From Nitrospira sp. (GTDB lineage: Bacteria > Nitrospirota > Nitrospiria > Nitrospirales > Nitrospiraceae), in NCBI GenBank assembly GCA_009594995.1, contig VOPR01000025.1, forward strand, positions 86,705 to 150,704: a stretch of DNA of 64,000 bases, given 5' to 3'. Each line of letters starts with the position of its first letter. Position 1 is the stretch's first letter. Shown here piece by piece: positions 17,578 to 27,192 of this stretch. The position numbers were made by a program, and so were the translations under genes. Under the pieces are notes generated by a model that saw nothing but the letters and a program-made list of their open reading frames with translations, did not search any database and was not told where the DNA came from.

Positions 17578-19107
17578 ATGACGAATGCGTCGCATGCTCC
17601 CCTCGAGGCCCTGCAGCCGGAGAACGACCTGTCGCTGGCACGCTTGATCGTGGTCTCAAACCGCGAGCCGTACGAACACCGGCTGGTGAAGAATCAGCTG
17701 ATCTGGGAACGCACGTCCGGTGGGCTCATCTCGGCCCTCGATCCGATGATGCGCCGGCTCGGCGGAACCTGGATTGCCTGGGGCAGCGGCAAGGCAGACC
17801 GTGATGTGGTGGATCAGGACATGGTCGTCGAAGTCCCCCCCGACGCCCCGACCTACCGGCTGCGCCGCGTCTGGCTGGAGAACGGCGAGGTAAAGGGCGG
17901 CTACCAAGGGTACGCCAACCAGGTGCTGTGGCCTCTGTGCCACCTCACGCTCGATCGGGTCGCCTATCGAAAAGCTTTCTGGCATGCCTACCAAGCCATG
18001 AATGCCCGCTTCGGGGAAACCGTGCTCCATGAGTTGCGCGACAAATCGGGCTTTGTCTGGATTCACGATTTTCACTTGGCCCTGCTGCCCGGCATCATCA
18101 AAGCCTCGCTGCCTGCTCAGACGGTTGCGGTCTTCTGGCACATTCCCTGGCCGGGGCCTGACGCGTTTCGTATTTTGCCCGAACGGCGTGAACTACTCGA
18201 ATCTCTGCTGTCCGGCGATCTCCTCATGTTCCAGACCCGGAACTTTCTCCACTGTTTCATTGAATGCGCCAAAGAGTTTCTGGGACCAAGTGTCCTGGCT
18301 GATGACCAGTACATCGAATACAAAGGCCACCGCACGCGGCTCGTGGCCCGGCCGATCAGCATCAGCTACCAGGCCTGGGCTGAACGGGCGCAGTCGCCAC
18401 AGGTCACGCGGGCCATGGACGTCCTGCGCAATCTGCATGTCTTTCAGCCGAATGTGCGCATCGGCCTCGGCGTCGACCGCCTCGACTACACGAAAGGCTT
18501 GCTCAAGCGATTGTGGGCCATCGAGGCCTTCTTTCAGCAATACCCGCAGTACCGGGGCCATTTCACGTTCATTCAAATCGCTGTGCCGACGCGTGGCGAC
18601 GTCGAAGCCTACCGGAGCTATCGCGAACTCATCCGTGAAACGGTCCACGAGATCAATATGCGGTACGGCACCATCTCCAATCCCGGCAGCCCCCAGGCCA
18701 CGCGCTGGCGGCCGATCGAGTTCCGCGAGGGACGCATCGGCATGGACACCCTGGCAGCCTATTACCGGATGGCCGACCTGGCGCTGGTCAGTTCCGTCTA
18801 CGACGGCATGAACCTGGTCGCCAAGGAATATGTGGCCAGCCAAGTGGAGGAAAAGGGCGTGCTGCTGGTGAGCCATATGGCCGGCGCAGCGGAGGAAATG
18901 ACCGACGCCTTAGTCATCAACCCCTACGACCCGGAAGGTGTCGCCGACTCCATTCGCCAGGCGCTGGAAATGCCGCTAGAGGAGCGTCGGGCCCGGATGC
19001 GTCGCATGCGCGCCTACCTGGAGGCGCACGACATTCGCGCCTGGGCCGACGACTGTTTGCGCGACGCAAAAATCCTCCCACCCCATGACAGTGCCTCTCT
19101 TGAATAA
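17578..19107 (+). CDS. otsA: Trehalose-6-phosphate synthase (GT20 family)
   Basis: 509 aa from the ATG at 17578; an upstream frame start at 17536 would place the promoter inside the gene. GT20 features in order: IVVSNREPYEH, TSGGLISALDP, WIHDFHLALLP, FWHIPWPGPDAFRILP, GVDRLDYTKGLLKR, then VYDGMNLVAKEYVA. The enzyme transfers glucose from a nucleotide sugar to glucose-6-phosphate. A glucosylglycerol-phosphate synthase is a possible alternative in the same family. No OtsB phosphatase is seen nearby. The 3' end overlaps the next gene by 23 bp. Confidence 0.85.
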   Translation: MTNASHAPLEALQPENDLSLARLIVVSNREPYEHRLVKNQLIWERTSGGLISALDPMMRRLGGTWIAWGSGKADRDVVDQDMVVEVPPDAPTYRLRRVWLENGEVKGGYQGYANQVLWPLCHLTLDRVAYRKAFWHAYQAMNARFGETVLHELRDKSGFVWIHDFHLALLPGIIKASLPAQTVAVFWHIPWPGPDAFRILPERRELLESLLSGDLLMFQTRNFLHCFIECAKEFLGPSVLADDQYIEYKGHRTRLVARPISISYQAWAERAQSPQVTRAMDVLRNLHVFQPNVRIGLGVDRLDYTKGLLKRLWAIEAFFQQYPQYRGHFTFIQIAVPTRGDVEAYRSYRELIRETVHEINMRYGTISNPGSPQATRWRPIEFREGRIGMDTLAAYYRMADLALVSSVYDGMNLVAKEYVASQVEEKGVLLVSHMAGAAEEMTDALVINPYDPEGVADSIRQALEMPLEERRARMRRMRAYLEAHDIRAWADDCLRDAKILPPHDSASLE

Positions 19108-21157
19108 TCAACGTCCACTCGCGCCAACCCAGTTGCCGGGCGGTCTGAACCGAGGACTGTCGCTGCTCATACTCCTGAGCCTCTGGACCATGCTCGGCGG
19201 CTGCGCACAGATCTCCCGACTGTTCGCAGTCACGCCATCCTCCGACCATCCGGTCGACCGGCAACAACAGGCAATCGTGGCGCGACTCAAGCCCGCGATT
19301 GAGGCGGACCTCCGCGACAACCTCAATGCCATGCTGCCGGCTGTTCGCAAGAGCCTGGCTGACCAGACGAACAAGGTGGCAAAATTCAAACGCGATCTGG
19401 TGCTGCGCACGATGGCTGATCCCTGGGAAGGCCTCGCGGCCATCGAGCAGGCCAGTCTGCTGGCGGCGACTGCCGCCGAATCCGGGGTTGAAGGACTGCC
19501 GGCCGTGATCGAAATTCTCGAAGGAGGCATGGATCGGACCGGTACGCCGTTCAAGCCCCTCGACTTCCCGATCACCCTTGCCCGTGAGGATTTGATGGGG
19601 TTCATGATGGAAGTGCTCGAGGATGCCCATCAAGACCGCGAACATGCCCTTCGGCATCTCTCTCCGCAGGACCGGGAGTTTCTTTTCACACAAGCCCGTC
19701 CGTTGGTGGAACAGTTCACCCCGCAGATCACCCCACCCGCTCAGTTCGCAGAGGCCGAAGCCGCTGTCCGATATGCGACGCTCCTCATGCAGCAGGTTGA
19801 CTATTCATCCCTCGTCAGCGCCGCGCAGCGGTTGGCACGACTGGGCAACCGGAAGTTTCTGCAGCAACTGGATATCGTTTTCCATGACCGGAAACCAATC
19901 AGCCATTCGATACCCGGCATCACCGGCGATGTGCTCCTCGCCCAACAAACCTCCTACGGCCTCGTAATCGTGGGCGGGCACGGCCCGAACACCTATGATC
20001 TCGACCGGGGCGCCACGTTGATCATCGATCTGGGGGGCAACGACATCTACCGTGGCCTCATCGGCGCAAGCCCGAACAGCGATCTCGGCAACAGTGTCGT
20101 GATCGACATCAGCGGCAACGACACCTATCAGCCCGCCGCACTCGGCCTCGCGACGGGGCGCGGCGGGGTCGGCATCCTCATCGACCACGGCGGCAACGAT
20201 ACCTATCGTCTCGCGCCTGGCTCCGGCGGGGTCGGCCTTGCGGGACTCGGGATCCTGTATGATGGAGAAGGACAGGATGTCTACGAAGGCAGCCGATTCA
20301 CCCAGGGCGCCGCTTTCGGCGGGTTCGGCCTGCTGCTGGACCGCAGCGGTGACGACCGCTATACGAGCTTCGGCTACGCACTGGGCTTCGGCGCTCCGTT
20401 GGGGGTCGGCGCGCTCATCGATGTCTCAGGAAACGATACCTACGAATGCGGCGGAAAATACCCCAGCGCCTACAATGAAACCGATGCGCCGAATGCCCGC
20501 CCTCAAGACGCTGCGTTTCAATATGATTGCTTCGGGCTCGGCACCGGCACGGGGCTCCGCGTCTTCAGCAAGCAACCGGCACAGCGCGCGCTGAGTCTGG
20601 CTGGTGGTTGGGGGCTGTTGATCGATCTGGCCGGTCGTGACCGGTATCGCAGTGCCAATTTTTCGCAAGGCCACGGATATTTCTTCGGACTCGGCGTGAA
20701 GCTCGACCTCAATGGCGACGACGAACACCAGGCGGCACGGTACGGCCATGGTACTGCCGCACACTTCGGAGTCGGCCTGACGCTCGATTACCAAGGCAAG
20801 GACCGCTACGGTTCAAAGGGCCCCTTCTATAACGGCGGCACCGCTTGGGACGGCAGCGTGGCGCTCGCCGTCGACGGCGGGCCTGACAGTGACTTTTATG
20901 ACCTGCCGGCCTCAACCGGTTTGGGCATGGCGGACCTGGGCGGATGGGGCCTCTTTATTGAAGAGGGAGGCGCCGATCAGTACGCAGTCAGCCATGGCCT
21001 CGGACAAGCTTCGGGGAACAGCATCGGCGCGTTTTTTGATCTTGAAGGCCGGGACGATTATTCCTCCGTGCCTCCTCCGGGAAACGGTGCGCGACCGGAA
21101 CGGCTCAATCGCAAGACCTATATCGAGAATGCAGGCAGCCTCTTCATCGACCGGTAA
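19085..21157 (+). CDS. Large lipoprotein with about 12 G-x-D-x-Y repeats
   Basis: 690 aa. The signal region ends in a lipobox (WTMLGGCAQ near residue 39). Residues about 60-280 are helical. From about residue 300 the chain is a run of short units built on a Gly-x-Asp-x-Tyr core: GGNDIYRG, SGNDTYQP, GGNDTYRL, GQDVYEG, GDDRYTS, SGNDTYEC, GRDRYRS, GKDRYGS and more, spaced by Gly-rich hydrophobic strands (GVGILIDHG). This suggests a beta-solenoid or propeller, possibly calcium-binding. No exact family recognised. Likely outer-membrane anchored. Confidence 0.8.
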   Translation: MTVPLLNNQRPLAPTQLPGGLNRGLSLLILLSLWTMLGGCAQISRLFAVTPSSDHPVDRQQQAIVARLKPAIEADLRDNLNAMLPAVRKSLADQTNKVAKFKRDLVLRTMADPWEGLAAIEQASLLAATAAESGVEGLPAVIEILEGGMDRTGTPFKPLDFPITLAREDLMGFMMEVLEDAHQDREHALRHLSPQDREFLFTQARPLVEQFTPQITPPAQFAEAEAAVRYATLLMQQVDYSSLVSAAQRLARLGNRKFLQQLDIVFHDRKPISHSIPGITGDVLLAQQTSYGLVIVGGHGPNTYDLDRGATLIIDLGGNDIYRGLIGASPNSDLGNSVVIDISGNDTYQPAALGLATGRGGVGILIDHGGNDTYRLAPGSGGVGLAGLGILYDGEGQDVYEGSRFTQGAAFGGFGLLLDRSGDDRYTSFGYALGFGAPLGVGALIDVSGNDTYECGGKYPSAYNETDAPNARPQDAAFQYDCFGLGTGTGLRVFSKQPAQRALSLAGGWGLLIDLAGRDRYRSANFSQGHGYFFGLGVKLDLNGDDEHQAARYGHGTAAHFGVGLTLDYQGKDRYGSKGPFYNGGTAWDGSVALAVDGGPDSDFYDLPASTGLGMADLGGWGLFIEEGGADQYAVSHGLGQASGNSIGAFFDLEGRDDYSSVPPPGNGARPERLNRKTYIENAGSLFIDR

Positions 21158-21232
21158 CAGGGTGATCTACACCGGCGCTTGACTCCGCAGTCCCCATGGC
21201 TATCTCAAAGAACGGTGATCAACAGGAACGAA

Positions 21233-21264
21233 CATCTTCCTTGTAACCGATTCATCTTCCTTGT
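21233..21264 (+). promoter_or_regulatory. Direct repeat upstream of lon
   Basis: Two copies of CATCTTCCTTGT start at 21233 and 21253, a 20 bp spacing that puts them on the same face of the helix. The second copy ends 30 bp before the lon ATG. It could be a regulator binding site; no family is assigned. Confidence 0.4.
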
Positions 21265-21294
21265 GATGACCACCTCAGAACCCTGGAGGACGAC

Positions 21295-23691
21295 ATGACT
21301 GAATCGAACGGCCCCATCCTCATACATCTGCCGATACTCCCGTTAAAGCGAACCGTGCTGTTTCCCGGCACGATGATGCCCTTGACGGTCGGACGCGAAC
21401 GTTCCATTGCCGCCGTCGAAGCCGCGCTCAAGACCGAAGACAAAACCTTGCTCGTCGTGGCCCAACGGGATGCGCAGAACGATCAGCCGACGCTCGAAGA
21501 TCTCTATCCGATCGGGACGAAGGCCGTCATCAAGCAAACAGCCCGGACGCAAGAAGGGCACTACAATATTTTAATTCAGGGGTTGGAGCGGTTCGTGCTG
21601 TTGAAGATCGACCAGACCGATCCGTACCTGCAAGCCAGGGTCAAGCAATTGCCTGCTCCCGCTGAACGGAGCACGGAAGTCGAAGCATTGCACCGGGCGA
21701 TCCTGGACATCATCACCGAATTGCCCAAGTTGATCCAGACTCCGGGCGTGCACGAAGCCGTGGCGGCGCTGGGAACCGAAGAGGATCCCGTGGTGCTGGC
21801 TTACCGCATCGCCTCCTTGCTGAACCTCACGCTGGACGGCGAACAGCAATTGCTGGAAGCCTCCACCCGCGCAGATCTGTTGCGGGGTCTCTATGCCGCG
21901 CTGTCGCGCGAGGTCCAGATTCTCCAGTTGCGTGACAAGATCACGAGCGAAGCGAGGGAAAAACTCGGGAAAACCCAACGGGAATACCTCCTGCGCGAAC
22001 AATTGAAGACCATTCAGCAGGAACTCGGCGAGAGTAACGGAGAAGAAGACGAGGTCGCTGCCCTGAGAAAGAAAATCCAGGAGGCTGATCTCCCCGAACA
22101 TGTGAGAAAAGAGACCGATCGGGAGCTGACCAGGCTGGCGAAGACACCAAGCGCCTCGCCGGAACATCAGGTGATCCGGAGTTATCTGGAACTGGTGCTC
22201 GAGTTGCCGTGGAACAAGTCCTCGGAAGAAGGCCTCGATCTCGCGCATGTCCGGAATATTTTGAATGAGGACCATTACGGCATCAAGGAAGTGAAGGAAC
22301 GGATCGTGGAGCATCTGGCGGTGTTGAAATTGAACCCGTCCGCCAAGGCGCCGATCCTCTGCCTGGTCGGGCCTCCCGGCGTAGGCAAAACAAGCCTGGG
22401 GCAATCAATCGCCAAGTCCATGGGACGCACGTTCGAGCGTTTCAGCCTCGGCGGTTTGCATGACGAGGGCGAGCTGCGCGGCCATCGCCGCACCTATGTC
22501 GGCGCCCTGCCCGGACGCATCATTCAAGCGATGCGACGAGCCGGCGTCAACAACCCCGTGATCATGCTCGACGAGGTCGATAAGCTCGGCCGAGATTTCC
22601 GCGGCGACCCCGCGGCGGCCTTGCTGGAGATTTTGGATCCGGCCCAAAACCATACGTTCCGGGACCACTATCTCGATCTGCCGTTCGACCTCTCAAAAGT
22701 GTTTTTCATCACGACGGCCAATACGCTGGAGACCCTTTCGCAACCATTGCTGGACCGGATGGAAATCATTCGGGTGAACGGCTATAGCGAGCGGGAGAAA
22801 CGCGAAATCGCCCTGCGCTACCTCTGGCCGCGACGGCTGAAGGAAGCAGGACTGCGGGCTGAAGACGTGATGATGCCCGACACGGTGCTCGACCATATCA
22901 TCGGGCGTTACACCAGGGAATCGGGCGTGCGGCAGCTGGAACAGATGCTGGGCCGCATTACGAGAAAGGTGGCGGTGACCTTTGCCGATCGACCTGCGGA
23001 CTCCCCGGCCGTGCCGGTTGAGATCACGCAATCACTCCTGGACGAATGGCTCGGGCAGGAACGATTCCAGCCGGAAGAGGCCCGGAAGAATCTACCGGCT
23101 GGTGTCGCGACCGGTATGGCCTGGACGCCGACGGGCGGAGATGTGCTGTATATTGAAACCACGCTGCTCCCCGGCAGTCATGAGTTGACACTCACGGGGC
23201 AGCTGGGGGATGTGATGCAGGAGTCGGCTCGCGCGGCGCGCAGCTACCTGTGGTCACATGCAGAAAGTATGGGGCTGGACATCTCACGCTTCAAGCGCAA
23301 TGGCGTGCACATCCACGTCCCGTCCGGCGCCATTCCCAAAGACGGCCCTTCGGCCGGTATCACGATGGCGACCGCGTTGGCCTCTGCCTATGTCGGCAAG
23401 CCGGTGCGAAGTGACACGGCGATGACCGGCGAGATCAGCCTGACGGGTCTGGTGCTTCCAGTAGGCGGCATCAAGGAGAAGGTGCTTGCAGCCCATCGTG
23501 CCGGCATCCGGCGGATCATTCTGCCGAAGGCCAACGAGAAGGACTTGAAGGAAGTGCCTCAAGAAGTGCGCGATGAACTCACGGTCATTCCGGTCGAACG
23601 GATCGAAGAGGTCCTGCCGGCGGCATTCAACCAGGATGCTGTCTCCTCGCCGGAGAAACACGAACCGCTGACGACTTCCACCGCATCTTAA
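21295..23691 (+). CDS. lon: ATP-dependent protease Lon
   Basis: 798 aa, close to E. coli Lon (784). The N-terminal substrate domain begins at LPILPLKRTVLFPG. The AAA+ module has Walker A GPPGVGKTS (about residue 359) and Walker B VIMLDEVDKLG. The protease domain has the Ser686-Lys729 dyad (DGPSAGITM and GGIKEKVLAAHRAG). It degrades misfolded and regulatory proteins in the cytoplasm. GGAGG precedes the ATG. A direct repeat lies in the promoter region. All catalytic residues are present. Confidence 0.97.
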   Translation: MTESNGPILIHLPILPLKRTVLFPGTMMPLTVGRERSIAAVEAALKTEDKTLLVVAQRDAQNDQPTLEDLYPIGTKAVIKQTARTQEGHYNILIQGLERFVLLKIDQTDPYLQARVKQLPAPAERSTEVEALHRAILDIITELPKLIQTPGVHEAVAALGTEEDPVVLAYRIASLLNLTLDGEQQLLEASTRADLLRGLYAALSREVQILQLRDKITSEAREKLGKTQREYLLREQLKTIQQELGESNGEEDEVAALRKKIQEADLPEHVRKETDRELTRLAKTPSASPEHQVIRSYLELVLELPWNKSSEEGLDLAHVRNILNEDHYGIKEVKERIVEHLAVLKLNPSAKAPILCLVGPPGVGKTSLGQSIAKSMGRTFERFSLGGLHDEGELRGHRRTYVGALPGRIIQAMRRAGVNNPVIMLDEVDKLGRDFRGDPAAALLEILDPAQNHTFRDHYLDLPFDLSKVFFITTANTLETLSQPLLDRMEIIRVNGYSEREKREIALRYLWPRRLKEAGLRAEDVMMPDTVLDHIIGRYTRESGVRQLEQMLGRITRKVAVTFADRPADSPAVPVEITQSLLDEWLGQERFQPEEARKNLPAGVATGMAWTPTGGDVLYIETTLLPGSHELTLTGQLGDVMQESARAARSYLWSHAESMGLDISRFKRNGVHIHVPSGAIPKDGPSAGITMATALASAYVGKPVRSDTAMTGEISLTGLVLPVGGIKEKVLAAHRAGIRRIILPKANEKDLKEVPQEVRDELTVIPVERIEEVLPAAFNQDAVSSPEKHEPLTTSTAS

Positions 23692-23701
23692 AGGGTGAAG
23701 A

Positions 23702-23725
23702 GGCCCCGGCTGAGAAGCCGGGGCT
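23702..23725 (+). terminator. Hairpin after lon
   Basis: CCCCGGCT-GAGA-AGCCGGGG forms a very stable 8-10 bp stem with a GAGA tetraloop 10 bp beyond the lon stop. No T-run follows, so a Rho-independent terminator is likely but not certain. Confidence 0.6.
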
Positions 23726-23880
23726 CGCCCATCGTGCCATGTCCCTCGCCCGGTCACTGTTGCCGACTCTGCGTTCCGTACCACCCATCCAATCGTCTTG
23801 CCCTTCCGTAAAGACATATGTAAGGATGAAAATGTTCTTCGACTGCTGCGCACCTCCGCGGCCCACAAAGGAGCATGTCC

Positions 23881-24300
23881 ATGCCATCGAAAATAGAGAT
23901 CGGCCCGATCGCCAAAGTGACGAAGCCCGATGAAGAGTGGAAAAAACTGCTGTCGACCGCTGCCTATCAGGTCTTGCGGCACGAAGATACCGAACGGGCC
24001 TTCACGAGTCCGCTCCATGAGAATCACCAGGCCGGCGTCTACCACTGTGCCGGCTGTGACCTGCCCGCCTATTCCTCCGAGCACAAGTTCGACAGCGGCA
24101 CCGGCTGGCCCAGTTTCTGGCAACCGATCGATCCCAAGGTCGTCGAGACACGCACCGACACCAAATTTTTCATGACGCGGGTCGAAGTGCACTGCGCGCG
24201 CTGCGGCGGTCATCAGGGACATATCTTCGACGATGGCCCCAAACCCACGGGACTCCGCTATTGCATCAACGGCGTCTCCTTGAAATTCATACCGGCCTGA
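23881..24300 (+). CDS. msrB: Peptide-methionine (R)-S-oxide reductase MsrB
   Basis: 139 aa. I choose the ATG at 23881 because AAAGGAG is 7 nt upstream; the ATG at 23875 would touch it. Zinc-binding pairs are CAGC and CARC. The hallmark strings FDSGTGWPSFWQP, RCGGHQGHIFDDGP and GLRYCINGVSLKF are present, with the catalytic Cys in RYCIN. It repairs R-methionine sulfoxide in proteins with thioredoxin as reductant. No MsrA is seen nearby. The lack of a signal peptide indicates cytoplasmic action. Confidence 0.95.
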   Translation: MPSKIEIGPIAKVTKPDEEWKKLLSTAAYQVLRHEDTERAFTSPLHENHQAGVYHCAGCDLPAYSSEHKFDSGTGWPSFWQPIDPKVVETRTDTKFFMTRVEVHCARCGGHQGHIFDDGPKPTGLRYCINGVSLKFIPA

Positions 24301-24427
24301 TTCTCTCTCGCGCTCCGGCGGGATCGCGCGGCTGCCAATTCGATGCTTGAGCGATCGCCCCTGTCCCGACGGGAGCCTGGTCGCACCTTGCAATTTGTCG
24401 TTGAACGCCCCTAGACTGTCGCATCTC

Positions 24428-25594
24428 ATGGCTTCACTCCCCTCAATACGTCCGGTCTGCTCCGCCCTCCTGCTGTGGGCCTCGATGTTCGGCTGTTCTC
24501 AATCCAGTGATGTGATCACCTCAAATCTGAACGCCTGCCTCATCGTGACGGAGGCCGAGGTGGAATTTGCCATCGGAACGCCCGTCACGCCGGGTCTTCG
24601 AAAAAATGACCGGCAATGTCTCTATCAGGCAAAACGGAATCCGGAAGAGACGGTCATGGTGGAATTGAATCCGGGAGCCGATGGGGACAAGAAGAGCCTG
24701 TTTCAGGATCAGCGATCAAAAGCCGGCCACCAGGCGGTTTCTGGTGTCGGCGATGGGGCCTTTACCCTTCGATCTCCCATCGGCGGAATTCAACTGACAT
24801 TTTTAAAGGCTGATGCCCTGGTGACCCTGTCGCTCACGTCGCCAAAACAGGCGAATCCTCAGGCAGCCGTGACGAACCTGGCCAAGGTGGCCGCAACCAG
24901 ACTTGGCGCGCCGATTCGCACGGCACCGGCCACTGCGGCGGAACCGGGAATCACCGCAACGCCTTCCCAATGGGCCGGCGAATGGTACGGCTGTATGCCT
25001 GTCGGTATGATGTACGGCAAGGGCCATCTCACGCTGAACGAACGCGGCACCTGGACGATGACGACCGCCGTGGTCATGCCGGGCACCATCATCGCGGACC
25101 GGGGGCGCTGGGAGGCGGAGTCTTTTCAAGAGATACTTCATGGCACGTATAAAGTCGCCGGCAGCGACCGTTTCTCCACCACCGGCATCTTAAGCGTGAC
25201 CTGGGATAAGCTCGCCAAGAATCAAGGCCCGACTAAATTCGATCCGCTCCTCTGGCAGTCGTTCACCGCGATCCCGCGCAAGGTCGCCGTCAAACGGCTT
25301 CCGGCGGTCGAACCAACCCTGATAGGCACATGGGAGGGTTCCTCCAAGTTTGTCGACCGGCAGGAAGAATTCGTCTGGACAATTACCGCGGCCAACGTCT
25401 CCGAGTTCTTCAGAGCGACCTCGCAGACCGGCCGCATCGAGCAGGAACAGGACCGGTTTCGACTGGTCGTCCCGCAAAGCAAGACGCCGCCTCTCTCCAT
25501 CCGAGTGTTGGCCCAGGATAAAATGGAACTCACCGATACCAGCGGCACGGTGTCTCAATGGAACCGGAATGAGAAACTGCTCTCGCGTTGCTAG
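24428..25594 (+). CDS. Lipoprotein of unknown function
   Basis: 388 aa from the ATG at 24428, which gives a good lipoprotein signal (LLLWASMFGCSQSS); the longer frame from 24347 uses TTG and spoils the signal. The first half (residues 25-165) has a compact alpha/beta pattern beginning LNACLIVTEAEVEFAIG, resembling DUF3558-like secreted domains only loosely. The second half has two Trp/Gly strands (AGEWYGCMPVGMMYGKG and IGTWEGSSKFVDRQEEF). No named family is recognised. Confidence 0.7.
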   Translation: MASLPSIRPVCSALLLWASMFGCSQSSDVITSNLNACLIVTEAEVEFAIGTPVTPGLRKNDRQCLYQAKRNPEETVMVELNPGADGDKKSLFQDQRSKAGHQAVSGVGDGAFTLRSPIGGIQLTFLKADALVTLSLTSPKQANPQAAVTNLAKVAATRLGAPIRTAPATAAEPGITATPSQWAGEWYGCMPVGMMYGKGHLTLNERGTWTMTTAVVMPGTIIADRGRWEAESFQEILHGTYKVAGSDRFSTTGILSVTWDKLAKNQGPTKFDPLLWQSFTAIPRKVAVKRLPAVEPTLIGTWEGSSKFVDRQEEFVWTITAANVSEFFRATSQTGRIEQEQDRFRLVVPQSKTPPLSIRVLAQDKMELTDTSGTVSQWNRNEKLLSRC

Positions 25595-25682
25595 CCTGCC
25601 CCAGTGCTCTTCCGTTTCCACACCCTTTGAACTACTCCCTGCGACGCTTGACTCGTTTTTTTGTCCTCGATAGACTTCGTGC

Positions 25683-26093
25683 ATGCATGCCTGGGTCATC
25701 GCCACAGTCTTCGCCGTCGCGCCGGTTTTGTGTGCAGAGCATGGAATCGCCGCACCTGATGAAGACCTCCATCGTCCGGACCAACTCGAATCATTCGAAC
25801 AGGTATTGCCAGGCACCCTCTTCCGTGGACTCTTCGACCGGGCCCTGGCTACCTTGCAGGAATACGTCGAGGTCGAGGGCACATTGCCGCAGGATGATCC
25901 GTCACAACGACAGGCAGGCGAGTTCCGACTCAAGCTTTTCCCACAGGGAAAGTCCCGCTCGCAGGAGCATGTGACTGCCGAAGGGTCCTTTCGCCTCGCA
26001 CCCGATGGCGACCAGCGAGAATTTACCCTGCGCTTCAAATCCTCCAAGCACCCGCAGGACTCTTTCCTACGCTCGACCGACGACTTCATTTAG
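25683..26093 (+). CDS. Exported protein of unknown function
   Basis: 136 aa with a signal peptide (MHAWVIATVFAVAPVLC). The mature part is hydrophilic and strand-rich with many charged residues (EGTLPQDDPSQRQAGEFRLK, then EHVTAEGSFRLAPDGDQREF). No domain recognised. It is 88 bp after the lipoprotein gene on the same strand and may be cotranscribed. Real-gene evidence is the signal peptide and the regular composition. Confidence 0.55.
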   Translation: MHAWVIATVFAVAPVLCAEHGIAAPDEDLHRPDQLESFEQVLPGTLFRGLFDRALATLQEYVEVEGTLPQDDPSQRQAGEFRLKLFPQGKSRSQEHVTAEGSFRLAPDGDQREFTLRFKSSKHPQDSFLRSTDDFI

Positions 26094-26260
26094 CTGATTC
26101 TTGACAGAAGACCGGGAGACGAGCCTCAGCCCGCTCGCGAGCAGACTCTGCGCCTTGCCAGAGCAGTCAGGCGATTAGCCTGGCTGTCCGGCAATAGCGT
26201 GCAGTGAGAGTTGAGACACCGGGAGGAACAATCCGGCGTGAGAAGAAGCAGATGAATCGA

Positions 26261-27010
26261 CTAAAAACTGAACCCCAAACCGCCTGCAACAATATGGGTC
26301 CGGTAGTTCAGCGTAAATGAGGGACCGCGCGACCCGTTTGCGAATTCACTCTCCCATTGATAGTTCGCCACAAAGTACTTGTACTCGGTGAACAAAAATA
26401 CGCGATCACTGACGTTCGCGCGCAGACCGCCGAGAAACTGATAGGCAAAGGCACCGTCGGCCGCATTTTCATGCACCACGCCGATGGTGCTGTGTTGCAG
26501 ATTCAGATCCCGCGCAAACCCGCCCGATAACCCTGCGCCGACTCCGATGTACGGCTGGATCACATCACCGGGATAACGCAGCAACACATTCGCCATCGCG
26601 TTGATGGACTGCAGACGAAAATTCGCGCTTCTCGTTACACCACCGGTCGTCGCCGTAGGTGCATTGACCTTCCCATCGAGACCAGACAATTCGGCCTCCA
26701 GGCCGACATACCGCCCCGCAAATGCGGGAAAGAAGCCGATTTTCAATCCACCGCCCAACCCGCCCTGCACATCGGTATTTGTAAACGGGTCTTCCTGCAA
26801 TCGAGCCGGGCGATTCAAAGGACGACTGCCCTGCATGTAGAGACTCAGGTAGATCTCGGTTTTCGACTCCTCCTGTTTGACTTCGGCTGAGGCAGAAGAA
26901 GGCTTCGCTGATCCCGACGCCGGATCCTCCGCCAGGGACACAGAAGGTTGTGCCTGCAACAACAGGCCAGTCAGAATGAAGACAGCCAGAGACCAAGGTG
27001 CTGATTTCAT
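26261..27010 (-). CDS. Outer-membrane beta-barrel protein
   Basis: 249 aa. A signal peptide (WSLAVFILTGLLLQAQPSVS) is followed by a short Ser/Ala/Glu-rich linker. A series of alternating strands then runs to the end (IYLSLYMQGSRPL, GGGLKIGFFPAF, YVGLEAELSGL, VLLRYPGDVIQPYIGVGAG, FLFTEYKYFVANYQW) and the chain ends in GGLGFSF, the terminal-Phe signature of Bam-inserted barrels. About eight strands, OmpW/OmpA-like size. Specific function unknown. It stands alone. Confidence 0.82.
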   Translation of the reverse strand: MKSAPWSLAVFILTGLLLQAQPSVSLAEDPASGSAKPSSASAEVKQEESKTEIYLSLYMQGSRPLNRPARLQEDPFTNTDVQGGLGGGLKIGFFPAFAGRYVGLEAELSGLDGKVNAPTATTGGVTRSANFRLQSINAMANVLLRYPGDVIQPYIGVGAGLSGGFARDLNLQHSTIGVVHENAADGAFAYQFLGGLRANVSDRVFLFTEYKYFVANYQWESEFANGSRGPSFTLNYRTHIVAGGLGFSF

Positions 27011-27192
27011 GGATCACTCCTGTAGGTAAAGTGCGGAAAACGAGCGGAACAGTCCGCGATAGCCCACTCATACCATGAGGCTAATCGATGACAAACTCTT
27101 TAGGCGGTTTCTGCAGATTGATGGGCCCCTAAGGGAAGGGAACCGTAGAAGGTGTCTTGAACAATACGCAGTGGTGCGTACTCGAAGGAGTG

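Noticed and set aside
21571..22404. 277-codon frame antisense to lon
   Set aside because: Shadow of the lon coding frame.
23284..24429. 381-codon frame antisense to lon and msrB
   Set aside because: High-GC shadow frame; both plus-strand genes are certain and the translation has no protein-like pattern.
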